From assembly GCA_021796215.1 (NCBI GenBank), contig JAJYOK010000001.1:1-64000 (forward strand): 64,000 nt of DNA, in the 5' to 3' direction. Positions within the stretch are counted from its first letter, which is position 1. The number at the start of each line of letters is the position of its first letter. The position numbers were made by a program, and so were the translations under genes. Under the pieces are notes generated by a model. It was not told the DNA's origin, did no database searches, and saw only the letters and a list, made by a program, of their open reading frames with translations. This DNA is from Bacteroidota bacterium. GTDB taxonomy: Bacteria; Bacteroidota; Ignavibacteria; UBA10030; UBA8401. Positions 54,838-62,643 of the stretch are shown here, piece by piece.

Positions 54838-55362
54838 ATGGCAGACACTGTCAATATCCGGGTTTGGACACAAAATGATCTTGAAGTGATTCGAAAGATC
54901 ACGTGGGAAACGTGGCTTGCAACGTACGCAGAGTTTATTCCGGAAGAAGATTTACGATCGTACTTCGACACGAACTATTCTTCCGATAAGCTGCGCAAGT
55001 TGTACCATTCCGTTTTCATGAAAGGATTTCTTGCGGAAGTAAACGGCGTTACCGCTGGCTGCATGAGAACATTCTTGAACAAAGAAGAAAATCGTTTTTA
55101 TGTTTCGTCACTGTATATTCTACCGCAGTTTCAGGGAAAAGGAATCGGCAAACGGTTGATGGCTGAAGCAGAAGAGTGCGCGCGCGGTTATCACCTCGGT
55201 CAAGTGTGGCTCGGCGTGATGGAACAAAATATTCATGCGCTGGAATGGTACAAGGCGCAAGGTTTTGAATTTCCTGAGGAAGCGCCGTTCGTGATGGGGA
55301 AAACATCCGTCAATCATTTTATCGGCTTCAAACGAATTTACCCGGACACTTTACCGCAATGA
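54838..55362 (+). CDS. GNAT-family N-acetyltransferase
   Basis: 174 aa from the ATG at 54838; the longer frame from 54772 would translate the family B repeat. GNAT signatures are VNIRVWTQNDLEVIRKITWE (start), FYVSSLYILPQFQGKGIGKR (motif A, acetyl-CoA pyrophosphate loop Q-x-x-G-x-G) and VWLGVMEQNIHALEWYKAQG (motif B). It transfers an acetyl group from acetyl-CoA to a primary amine such as an amino sugar or an amino acid; the substrate is not predictable. It lies between the GT2 and DUF4922 genes. Confidence 0.92.
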   Translation: MADTVNIRVWTQNDLEVIRKITWETWLATYAEFIPEEDLRSYFDTNYSSDKLRKLYHSVFMKGFLAEVNGVTAGCMRTFLNKEENRFYVSSLYILPQFQGKGIGKRLMAEAEECARGYHLGQVWLGVMEQNIHALEWYKAQGFEFPEEAPFVMGKTSVNHFIGFKRIYPDTLPQ

Positions 55363-55461
55363 CGCGGCGGCGCAAAGCGACTTTTTTTGACAACCAAAAA
55401 CCAGAGCAGCGTCCTTCCCGCAAAAAAAGCGGGAAGCCGTTTTTATCTCACCAGTGAAAAG

Positions 55462-56499
55462 ATGAATAAGTCAGTAACATTGTTGCACGATAAATTATTT
55501 TCCTCTTACAATTCTCCGAAAAGTAAATTACTTTCCGGTCAGCCCTCTGAAAATTTGGCGGAACTTTCGGTTGCACTTCTTGAACAGCAAAAAATGTCGT
55601 GGCAGCAATTGATTGACGGTTATGCCGCGTTAAGTTCTGTCCGCACGCGCGAGATTCAGTGCAATGGATTTTCTGTCCGATTGCAGTTTAATCCGCGGCG
55701 CATTGTCAGCAGCGGTGCGAAGGTGGATGTAAAATCGATCAGCGAACGGAAATGTTTTTTGTGTGTTGAAAACCTTCCCGCAGAACAAAAGGGAGTGCTG
55801 TACCGTGAAGAGTTTCTCGTCTTATGTAATCCTGCGCCAATTTTTGCACAGCATTACACAATCTCCAATATCAAACATCTTCCGCAGGCGATAGAAAATT
55901 ATAGCGCCACATTACTCTCGCTTGCGAAAGATTTCAGCGCGCGCTTCACCGTATTTTACAACGGACCGAAATGCGGTGCGTCAGCGCCGGACCACATGCA
56001 CTTTCAGTCGAGTCCGAGCGGTGTTATTCCGGTAGAACGGGATGCAGAAGATGCCGCGCGGCGAATGTTGATCAAAACTGTGAACGATGTTGCCGTTCTT
56101 CGATTGAAAAATTACGGGCGTGAAGTTGTTTTGCTGGAAGGAAAAGATTCCGAATCGCTAAATGCCTTGCTTCTTAAATTCATTGACGTAATGCGGCGGA
56201 AAACTTCTCAGCCTTCGGCCGAATCTGTCGAAGAGCCGATGTTGAATATTCTTTGCTCGTATCACAGTGGAATGTGGCGGGTGATTATTTTTCCGCGCCG
56301 CAAGCATCGCCCGGATGTTTATTTTCTTGAAGGTGAAAAGAAAATATTGATCAGTCCTGCATCGGTTGATATTGGCGGCTTGGTAGTTACGCCAATTGAA
56401 AAGGACTTCCTTTCTGTGGATGCGGCGCTGATTGAAAGCATCTTCAAAGAAGTTTCTGCAGAACGGGCGATCGTTGATCGAATCGTTGAAGAGTTGTGA
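55462..56499 (+). CDS. DUF4922 / HIT-like nucleotidyltransferase-family protein
   Basis: 345 aa from the ATG at 55462; the longer frame starts with TTG at 55387 and adds a Lys/Arg-rich stretch unlike the family. Family features are ERKCFLCVENLPAEQKGVLY (Cys pair), FLVLCNPAPIFAQHYTISNI and CGASAPDHMHFQSSP, the H-x-H of a HIT/GalT-like fold. The C-terminal half has NILCSYHSGMWRVIIFPRRK and PASVDIGGLVVTPIEKDF. HIT-fold relatives transfer or remove nucleotides on sugars; the precise reaction is unknown. Next to SpoIID and an AmpG-like gene. Confidence 0.8.
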   Translation: MNKSVTLLHDKLFSSYNSPKSKLLSGQPSENLAELSVALLEQQKMSWQQLIDGYAALSSVRTREIQCNGFSVRLQFNPRRIVSSGAKVDVKSISERKCFLCVENLPAEQKGVLYREEFLVLCNPAPIFAQHYTISNIKHLPQAIENYSATLLSLAKDFSARFTVFYNGPKCGASAPDHMHFQSSPSGVIPVERDAEDAARRMLIKTVNDVAVLRLKNYGREVVLLEGKDSESLNALLLKFIDVMRRKTSQPSAESVEEPMLNILCSYHSGMWRVIIFPRRKHRPDVYFLEGEKKILISPASVDIGGLVVTPIEKDFLSVDAALIESIFKEVSAERAIVDRIVEEL

Positions 56500-56533
56500 A
56501 ATGTTTTTTTCGGAAAGCTATCTTTTGCATTGC

Positions 56534-56609
56534 AGGATTATTGGATAAATGGACTGATGGAAAGCCCCTACTTCATTATTCCAATAATTCAAAAATCCAT
56601 CAATCCACC
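56534..56609. repeat. Repeat family A
   Basis: GGATTATTGGATAAATGG and the mirrored CAATAATTC...CCATCAATCCACC flank a 20-base centre in the spacer between the DUF4922 gene and the SpoIID gene. Confidence 0.6.
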
Positions 56610-56638
56610 TTCGTGGTTCTTCGAGGATAACAAAGTTT

Positions 56639-58012
56639 ATGATCACATCTGAACCTAAAATCAAAGTCGGAATTTTTGAGCACCGGGCAAAAGTGCACGG
56701 CATATTCAACGGTAAATTTCTCGTCGGAGGCGTTTCTGTTGCCGGCGAATTTCGCGCCCGAGTTGAATCCGGAATGGTTATCCTTGAGCAAGTAGTGCCG
56801 CCCTACGGTGTTGAAAACAAAACGATCGCAAAAGCGAAGGAAATTCATTGTGCTCATACAGAAGGGACCACATTCACGCTGCACGAGGTGACGATCGGAA
56901 TTTCTTTTCACTGGGAACGGAACGAGAGCCAGACATTTCAGGGCGACCTTGTTTTGATTCTGCGCGATGATGGAACGATCACAGCGATCAACGAAATTTC
57001 AGTTGAAGAATATCTTGCGAGCGTGATTTCCTCAGAGATGAGCGCGGAAGCGCCAGCGGAATTATTGAAAGCGCATGCGATCACTTCGCGAAGCTGGCTG
57101 GTGGCAATGCTGGAACGCGAAAAAAAGAAAAGCGGTTCGCGTATTCACCCGCGCGATATGGTGCGTGAAATTGAAAATCACGCCACTGTGCCTGGCGAAC
57201 TTATCCGCTGGTACGACCGCGAAGACCACGATCTCTTTGATGTATGCGCCGACGATCATTGCCAGCGGTACCAAGGCATCACGAAAATTATTTCAAAAAG
57301 CGCGGGGGAAGCGATTGACGAAACGTGCGGAATGTTCATTGTGTACGATAATGAAATTTGCGATGCACGGTTTTACAAATCGTGCGGCGGATTGTCGGAA
57401 GAATTTCAGAATGCATGGGAAGATGTTCACGTTCCGTATCTGACGTGTGTCGCCGACCTGCCTGCCGGCAGGCAAGGTTCACCTGTTCGTCATCCGCATA
57501 TTCGAACAGAAAGTGACGCCGAGCGTTGGGTGCTCTCTTCTCCTGATGCATATTGCAACACCACTGACGGAAATATTCTTCGCCAAATTCTTCCTTCGTT
57601 CGATCAGGAAACGACCGATTTCTTCCGCTGGAAAGTTGAATACACGCGCGAAGAATTGAGCGAGATTGTCCTCACAAAATCGGGAATTGATTTTGGTGAA
57701 ATAAAAAATCTCGTTCCCGTTCAGCGCGGGCCATCGGGGCGGCTGATTAAACTGAAAATTGAAGGGACAAAGAAAACGCTTGTCGTCGGAAAGGAATTGG
57801 AAATTCGCCGCTGGCTTTCGAAGAGCCATCTTTATAGTTCAGCATTTATTGTCCGTAAAGAATCTGATAAATTTATTTTGATCGGCGCCGGATGGGGACA
57901 TGGCGTTGGCTTGTGCCAGATCGGCGCGGCAGTGATGGCGGCAAAAGGATTTCGAGCAGAAGAAATTGTGAAACATTATTTTCATGGAGTGGAATTGAAG
58001 AAGCTGTACTGA
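56639..58012 (+). CDS. SpoIID/LytB domain protein with an in-frame palindromic insertion
   Basis: 457 aa. SpoIID core: SVEEYLASVISSEMSAEAPA (catalytic Glu in SSEMS), LLKAHAITSRSWLVAMLERE, ARFYKSCGGLSEEFQNAWED and GWGHGVGLCQIGAAVMAAKG. SpoIID is a lytic transglycosylase on denuded glycan strands; LytB-type proteins modulate amidases. No signal peptide or membrane segment is visible, which is unusual for a wall-acting enzyme, so it may be cytoplasmic or exported in another way. Within CVADLPAGRQGSPVRHPHIR the residues LPAGRQG are coded by a palindrome of repeat family D (57457-57477). The neighbouring genes fit peptidoglycan or muropeptide handling. Confidence 0.88.
   Translation: MITSEPKIKVGIFEHRAKVHGIFNGKFLVGGVSVAGEFRARVESGMVILEQVVPPYGVENKTIAKAKEIHCAHTEGTTFTLHEVTIGISFHWERNESQTFQGDLVLILRDDGTITAINEISVEEYLASVISSEMSAEAPAELLKAHAITSRSWLVAMLEREKKKSGSRIHPRDMVREIENHATVPGELIRWYDREDHDLFDVCADDHCQRYQGITKIISKSAGEAIDETCGMFIVYDNEICDARFYKSCGGLSEEFQNAWEDVHVPYLTCVADLPAGRQGSPVRHPHIRTESDAERWVLSSPDAYCNTTDGNILRQILPSFDQETTDFFRWKVEYTREELSEIVLTKSGIDFGEIKNLVPVQRGPSGRLIKLKIEGTKKTLVVGKELEIRRWLSKSHLYSSAFIVRKESDKFILIGAGWGHGVGLCQIGAAVMAAKGFRAEEIVKHYFHGVELKKLY
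57457..57477. repeat. Palindrome family D inside the SpoIID gene
   Basis: CCTGCCTGCCGGCAGGCA is an almost perfect palindrome (TGCCTGCC/GGCAGGCA at 57459-57474). It is read in frame as part of LPAGRQG and related to the hairpin at 14941-14959. Confidence 0.8.
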
Positions 58013-58016
58013 AAAA

Positions 58017-58047
58017 ATGTGAAATGGAAAATGGAAGATGGAATTCT
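58017..58047. repeat. Repeat family B
   Basis: TGTGAAATGGAAAATGGAAG directly after the SpoIID stop, before the four-helix-bundle gene. Confidence 0.6.
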
Positions 58048-58085
58048 AATCCACTAGATGAAATTTTCTGAAAGGAATTCAAACA

Positions 58086-58481
58086 ATGGATTCTAAGACG
58101 CAGGCTTTGTTGGACAGAACGTTTGAGTATGGGGTAAAAGTTTTGAAGTTTTTGGTAACGTTACCTTCCAATGATGGTTTCAGGGTTCTGAAATATCAAC
58201 TTACAAAGTCATCAACATCCATTGGTGCGAACTATGAAGAAGCACAAGCAGCAGAATCGAAAGATGATTTCATTCACAAAGTTGCAATCTCTTTAAAAGA
58301 GGCGCGGGAATCGCATTATTGGCTGAGGGTGTTGCGTGCTTTAATCTCAACTCCTTCCAAACAAAAAATTTTAGACAATTTTATTACCGAAGCGGCAGAA
58401 TACAAAAGTATTTTTTCTTCAATCAGAGTTTCAGCAATGAAAAACAGGGGAATAAACAAAACGGAAAATGGAAGGCGGTAA
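58086..58481 (+). CDS. Four-helix-bundle (S23-type) protein
   Basis: 131 aa. Family features are LLDRTFEYGVKVLKFLVTLP, LKYQLTKSSTSIGANYEEAQ, SKDDFIHKVAISLKEARESH and a Tyr-Trp-Leu helix (YWLRVLRALI). These proteins are often coded in 23S rRNA intervening sequences but also stand alone in FCB-group genomes; function is unclear. Its last codons (ENGRR) overlap the family B repeat at 58463. It sits between the SpoIID gene and the AmpG-like gene. Confidence 0.9.
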   Translation: MDSKTQALLDRTFEYGVKVLKFLVTLPSNDGFRVLKYQLTKSSTSIGANYEEAQAAESKDDFIHKVAISLKEARESHYWLRVLRALISTPSKQKILDNFITEAAEYKSIFSSIRVSAMKNRGINKTENGRR

Positions 58482-58556
58482 ATGGAAGATAGACAAAAGA
58501 TGAGGTCTGCGAATTATCTGTCATCTGTTTTCCATCTACCATTTTCCATCTCACAT
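58463..58556. repeat. Large family B hairpin, overlapping the 3' end of the S23-type gene
   Basis: GGAAAATGGAAGGCGGTA and the mirrored TCATCTGTTTTCCATC with ACCATTTTCC form an imperfect stem of about 27 bp. The left arm codes the C-terminal residues of the four-helix-bundle protein. Confidence 0.65.
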
Positions 58557-58576
58557 TTTTTGCCAAAGGAGATTGT

Positions 58577-59863
58577 ATGAGTAATGCCAAATTGTTGTAT
58601 CGAAATCCCTGGGTGTGGGTGCCATCGCTCTATCTTGCCGAAGGATTGCCGTACGTTGTTGTGATGACCGTTTCGGTGATCATGTACAAGCGCCTCGGCA
58701 TTTCGAATACCGATATTGCGCTCTATACAAGCTGGCTTTATTTGCCGTGGGTCATCAAACCGCTTTGGAGTCCCTTTGTTGATATGTTCCGGACGAAGCG
58801 GCTTTGGATCATTTCAATGCAATTTCTCGTCGGCGTTTCGCTGGCGGGAGTGGCGCTGACAATTCCGACATCGCATTTCTTTCAGTACACACTCGCTGTG
58901 TTCTGGCTGATGGCGTTCAGCTCTGCGACGCACGATATTTCTGCCGATGGATTTTATATGCTCGGACTTCAACAGCACGAGCAGGCGGCATTCGTCGGCG
59001 TGCGCAGTACATTCTACCGCATTGCAATGATTATGGCGCAAGGCGGATTCGTTGTGCTTGCGGGTTCTCTTGAACAAAGCACCGGCGGCAACATCAAGCT
59101 TGCGTGGCTTATCACGCTGTTTGTGCTCGCGGCGTTGATGCTCGTTTTGTTTGTCTATCACCGTTTCTTTCTGCCGTATCCCGCGTCGGATTGTCCTGCG
59201 AAAAGAGATGCAACGCAGACTGTGTTCGGCGAATTTCTCAGTATCTTTGCAAAGTTTTTCAAAAGGAAAGGCATCGTTTCTATTCTTGCGTTCCTTCTCT
59301 TGTATCGTTTTGCCGAAGCACAGTTGGTGAAACTTGTCACGCCGTTTTTGCTAGACCCGGTTTCGAAAGGCGGGCTTGGCTTGACGACAAGCGAAGTCGG
59401 CGTGGTGTACGGAACGGTCGGAATTATTGCGCTGACACTCGGCGGACTGTTAGGAGGATATGTGATCTCGCGGCAAGGATTGAAATTCTGGCTGTGGCCC
59501 ATGGTGCTCATCATTCATTTGCCCGATCTTGTATTCGTGTATCTTTCGCAAGTGCAGCCGCAGAATTTTCTCATCGTCAATATCGGCGTTGCGGTTGAGC
59601 AATTCGGTTACGGATTTGGATTTACTGCGTACATGATGTACATGATTCTTATTTCAGAAGGGGAACACAAAACAGCGCACTATGCAATCTGTACCGGCAT
59701 TATGGCGCTTGGGATGATGCTGCCGGGAATGTTCAGCGGATGGCTGGAAGATTTAATTGGCTATCAGCATTTCTTTTTGTGGGTGATTCTTGCGACTGTG
59801 CCGGGATTTCTTGTTGCATTGTTAGTGAAGGTTGATCCGGAGTTCGGGAGGAAGAAAGAGTAA
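58577..59863 (+). CDS. AmpG-like MFS transporter
   Basis: 428 aa, twelve predicted membrane helices. The start PWVWVPSLYLAEGLPYVVVM and YTSWLYLPWVIKPLWSPFVD match the AmpG/MFS subfamily, with SSATHDISADGFYML in helix 4 and GMMLPGMFSGWLEDLIGYQH near the end. AmpG imports anhydro-muropeptides across the inner membrane in Gram-negatives; the nearby SpoIID gene supports a cell-wall role, but other sugar substrates are possible. AAAGGAG precedes the ATG. Its stop is directly followed by the first RHS fragment. Confidence 0.88.
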   Translation: MSNAKLLYRNPWVWVPSLYLAEGLPYVVVMTVSVIMYKRLGISNTDIALYTSWLYLPWVIKPLWSPFVDMFRTKRLWIISMQFLVGVSLAGVALTIPTSHFFQYTLAVFWLMAFSSATHDISADGFYMLGLQQHEQAAFVGVRSTFYRIAMIMAQGGFVVLAGSLEQSTGGNIKLAWLITLFVLAALMLVLFVYHRFFLPYPASDCPAKRDATQTVFGEFLSIFAKFFKRKGIVSILAFLLLYRFAEAQLVKLVTPFLLDPVSKGGLGLTTSEVGVVYGTVGIIALTLGGLLGGYVISRQGLKFWLWPMVLIIHLPDLVFVYLSQVQPQNFLIVNIGVAVEQFGYGFGFTAYMMYMILISEGEHKTAHYAICTGIMALGMMLPGMFSGWLEDLIGYQHFFLWVILATVPGFLVALLVKVDPEFGRKKE

Positions 59864-59877
59864 AACGGTGGGCAACG

Positions 59878-60360
59878 GTGAACAAAGATGTTGTGTGCTG
59901 TTTTACCGGACAGCCTGTCCGCCGGAGCGGTAGCGTAGGCGGAGAGTTTGATTTGGAAACGAGCGTGCACAACTTCAGAGCGAGAATGTATGACGACACG
60001 TTGAATATTTTCTATGCCATGGACCCGGGAAATCAATCATTCTCGCAGTTCGGTTACGTCGGTGGAAACCCGGTAATGCGTGTTGGTTCTACGGGGAGAG
60101 TATGGTGGTTAACGGCACTGGAGGTTATTAGAGACATTTACACAGTGTATTCGGCAGCAAGTATGGTGTATACCACTGCTCAAGCGATACAGTCCGGAGA
60201 TTTAGGAAATATAATTCAAGCGGGGATGCATGATGTGTTTAGTCTTGCAGGGATGGGAGCTGCCGGAGCGGAACCGGAAGAATTCCATCTGAGTGACTGG
60301 ATCGAGGAATTGTATTGTTTCAAGGCCAGAATACAGAATACCTATGGGAAAAAACTATAG
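59878..60360 (+). CDS. Orphan RHS C-terminal fragment 1 with tip domain
   Basis: 160 aa from a GTG at 59878; no SD and no large RHS core upstream, so the natural start is uncertain. Residues 1-72 match the end of the RHS-associated core (FTGQ...EFDLETSVHNFRARMYDD, FYAMDPGNQSFSQFGYVGGN). Residues about 73-160 are a tip not recognised (RVWWLTALEVIRDIYTVYSA, AGMHDVFSLAGMGAAGAEPE). A 10-residue insert PVRRSGSVGG separates FTGQ from EFD. In polymorphic toxins the tip is the toxin and the gene after it gives immunity; this is inferred, not shown. Confidence 0.7.
   Translation: MNKDVVCCFTGQPVRRSGSVGGEFDLETSVHNFRARMYDDTLNIFYAMDPGNQSFSQFGYVGGNPVMRVGSTGRVWWLTALEVIRDIYTVYSAASMVYTTAQAIQSGDLGNIIQAGMHDVFSLAGMGAAGAEPEEFHLSDWIEELYCFKARIQNTYGKKL
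59914..59943. repeat. 30-nt in-frame palindromic insertion in RHS fragment 1
   Basis: Between ACAG and GAGTTTGAT a 30-base segment (CCTGTCCGCC...GGCGGA, with TCCGCC pairing GGCGGA) codes PVRRSGSVGG. The corresponding site in RHS fragment 3 (62535/62536) reads ACAGGAGTTTGAT without it. Confidence 0.85.
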
Positions 60361-60375
60361 AATATTGGAGGTAAT

Positions 60376-60876
60376 ATGGTGACGAAGATCAAGTTTATTT
60401 TATACGTTATCGTTTTGAGCTTTATCGGTGCCTCGTACCAGGCTCTCGGCCACAGAGACATTTCTGAGCTTGGTGAATTTGAAATCAAATTACAGGTTTC
60501 CACCAATTTAAGTGTGAAGTGTTTTATAAAGGTCATTAAATATTCTGCAGACATGTCTCACAATAGATGTTGGGGAAGTGATTGGTCCGATCCCCGCACT
60601 GTTATAGGTGAGCTAAAAATTTGGATAAATAACAAAGAGATAATTGTTCCGCTATCTTCCTACGCTGATCTTTCAAACATAAATTGGGCGAGCCTAAAGG
60701 ATGTGCACGAAGGCTACCGCCTTCATATTAAGGGAGGCGATGCGGCTTCAAGTTATGATGCAACAATAGATTTTGATGAGATAGGACTGTTTGGTCGTGA
60801 AGTGCACAATGGAGAAGAACCGAAGGTTGACTGGGAGAAAACGATCTATTCTAGAGACACAACTTCAATCTATTGA
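60376..60876 (+). CDS. Exported protein after RHS fragment 1, possible immunity protein
   Basis: 166 aa. N-terminal hydrophobic segment (FILYVIVLSFIGASYQALG) looks like a signal peptide or anchor; GGAGGTAAT lies just before the ATG, a strong RBS. The rest is a beta-rich domain of 140 residues (EFEIKLQVSTNLSVKCFIKV, VIGELKIWINNKEIIVPLSS, YRLHIKGGDAASSYDATIDF). No known family. Placed 15 bases after the RHS fragment 1 stop, it has the position expected of an immunity gene. Visibly more AT-rich than the flanking MFS gene. Confidence 0.6.
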   Translation: MVTKIKFILYVIVLSFIGASYQALGHRDISELGEFEIKLQVSTNLSVKCFIKVIKYSADMSHNRCWGSDWSDPRTVIGELKIWINNKEIIVPLSSYADLSNINWASLKDVHEGYRLHIKGGDAASSYDATIDFDEIGLFGREVHNGEEPKVDWEKTIYSRDTTSIY

Positions 60877-60903
60877 AAAGAAAATCTGAGGAAGTATGAC
60901 CAT

Positions 60904-61896
60904 ATGGAAGCATTCACTGGTCAGGAATTGGATGGAGAGCTTGGGCTTTATAACTTTAGAGCCAGAGATTACGATCCGGCGCTCAAAATCTTCTACGCTT
61001 CCGACCCGGCTAGTGAAGACTTTTCGCCGTATATGTATGTCGGCGGAAATCCGGTTATGCTCATTGACCCAACCGGAATGGACGATGCTCTTCCTGACTG
61101 GCCCGGCATTACATTACCCGGAGTAACCGTGTATGCCGATCCCACAACCCAAACTCCACCAAGCTTTTTGGATTTAGCAAATCAAATTGGTGTAAGTGAC
61201 TGGCAATACTTAATGCAGAATTCAAGCGCGTTTAGGGCGTGGGTATCCCGAGGAAACACAGATATACCTAAACAACCTATTATATTTATGTCAAGAGATT
61301 TCGCACAACCACATTCATTCCCATATTTTGATCCGAGACTCTTGGATGATGTGAGCGCGGTGAATCCGATGGGATTGCCGATTTATGGATTACCTACTAT
61401 TCCCACAATAGTTGCTTCCGTTCACATAGATCCGCAAGTGTGGGTGCTGGGGTCCGGTCCGAATAAAAACTTAGGATTAGATGCGGGTGAAACAACTTTA
61501 TCTATTATTTCTGCTTCTGTGTATAACGAAGCAGTAACGTTAGGCAAGAACCTAAGATATTATAAAACAGGCCCCATAGGGAACGCTGTGAGAATGAGTG
61601 AAACTGCTGCACAGGAATTAGTGAAACCAATAGGAAAAGTGATTCATGGCGCTAATGTCATTCAAGGTGTGGCAACTATTATGGATGATAAATTGACGTG
61701 GGGTTTAAAGGGACTAAAATTGAGCAGTTTATATGTCAGCAGTGCCTTGGCAACGCCGCTTGTTGGCATAGGAATTTCTGTAGCTACTGATTATGCCATT
61801 AGCTCTGAATTAAGCGCAAGACAGTATAGCCGCACACATTTTGTGGTTGGGAGTGGTAGTACAAGTGTTTCTATTCCTAAGCCGGGAGAAAGATAA
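60904..61896 (+). CDS. Orphan RHS C-terminal fragment 2 with long tip domain
   Basis: 330 aa from the ATG at 60904; homology to the RHS core begins exactly at FTGQELDGELGLYNFRARDY and continues to YMYVGGNPVMLIDPTG (about residue 60), the usual boundary before a variable tip. Tip, about 270 residues: SFLDLANQIGVSDWQYLMQN, LGLDAGETTLSIISASVYNE, a hydrophobic run near the C-terminus (SSLYVSSALATPLVGIGISV). No toxin family recognised. Whether it is expressed and how it would be exported is unknown. The next small membrane protein gene starts one base after its stop. Confidence 0.7.
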   Translation: MEAFTGQELDGELGLYNFRARDYDPALKIFYASDPASEDFSPYMYVGGNPVMLIDPTGMDDALPDWPGITLPGVTVYADPTTQTPPSFLDLANQIGVSDWQYLMQNSSAFRAWVSRGNTDIPKQPIIFMSRDFAQPHSFPYFDPRLLDDVSAVNPMGLPIYGLPTIPTIVASVHIDPQVWVLGSGPNKNLGLDAGETTLSIISASVYNEAVTLGKNLRYYKTGPIGNAVRMSETAAQELVKPIGKVIHGANVIQGVATIMDDKLTWGLKGLKLSSLYVSSALATPLVGIGISVATDYAISSELSARQYSRTHFVVGSGSTSVSIPKPGER

Positions 61897-61897
61897 A

Positions 61898-62296
61898 ATG
61901 AAAATTTGGAAATATTTGTATTGCTTAAATTATAAAATTGGGATCAAATTTAACAAAACAGACCCTGAATTCGCCTCGACTATCGGTATGACTCTTATTT
62001 TCACTTTCAACGTATTAACAATTAAAAATATTTTTGCAATGATAATCGGTAGGACTCTTTTTTTCGAAGATAAGAAAATAGACGGGTTGCTTATTTTAGC
62101 GGCATCATTTATTCTACAATACTTTATTTTTTTACGAGACAAAAAATACAAAAAAATATTAACGGAGTTTGAAGCTAGATCGAAAAAAGGCTCAATATTA
62201 GATTATGTTTTTCTAATCTTAGTAGTAATTGCAACATTTTCTTTGTGGATTTATACAGATTCTATTCTTACTGAAATGCTTGCTATGCCAAAATGA
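61898..62296 (+). CDS. Small membrane protein, possible immunity protein for RHS tip 2
   Basis: 132 aa from the ATG at 61898 (GGGAGAAAG upstream). About four hydrophobic segments (IGMTLIFTFNVLTIKNIFAM, LLILAASFILQYFIFL, YVFLILVVIATFSLWIY). A Lys-rich loop lies between segments (RDKKYKKILTEFEARSKKGS). AT-rich. No family recognised. It lies one base after the RHS fragment 2 stop and five before the next RHS frame. Membrane immunity proteins are known for pore-forming toxins, which would fit the hydrophobic tip 2, but this is speculation. Confidence 0.58.
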   Translation: MKIWKYLYCLNYKIGIKFNKTDPEFASTIGMTLIFTFNVLTIKNIFAMIIGRTLFFEDKKIDGLLILAASFILQYFIFLRDKKYKKILTEFEARSKKGSILDYVFLILVVIATFSLWIYTDSILTEMLAMPK

Positions 62297-62301
62297 TCTA
62301 A

Positions 62302-62643
62302 TTGTTTTTCCCAGCGCAAACTGTTACCGATAAGTATTACATATATGGACTGACGGGACTTATTGCTGTTGTTGATGGAGGAAACACGTTCTTTACCGTG
62401 AAAGACTATCTTGGCTCGACAAGGGTTATATTGACAAGCTCGAATGTTCCCGTAACGTGGTACGACTACACACCGTACGGCGTCCGGTGGCGCACAACGG
62501 TGAACAAAGATCTTGTGTACCGTTTTACGGGACAGGAGTTTGATACCAAGATAGGTTTGCATAACTTTAGGGCAAGAATGTATGACAGCAACGTAGGAAA
62601 GTTTTCATTTCGTTCCCAATGTCCCGTTGGAAACGAAATATGA
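62302..62643 (+). pseudogene. RHS core fragment 3, truncated by a REP hairpin
   Basis: The open frame from TTG at 62302 has no plausible start; RHS homology runs from about TDKYYIYGLTGLIAVVDGGN through DYLGSTRVILTSSNV, YDYTPYGVRWRTTVNKDLVY and RFTGQEFDTKIGLHNFRARM. After MYDSNVGKF the normal YAADP-type continuation is lost: the frame enters a family C hairpin (62607-62639) and ends with SFRSQCPVGNEI. So both ends are broken. It is the third copy of the RHS junction region in 2.8 kb and the control for the insertion in fragment 1. Confidence 0.75.
62607..62639. repeat. REP-like hairpin, family C, inside RHS fragment 3
   Basis: ATTTCGTTCCCAA (62607-62619) and TTGGAAACGAAAT (62627-62639) pair with one mismatch. 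It breaks the RHS frame. Confidence 0.8.
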
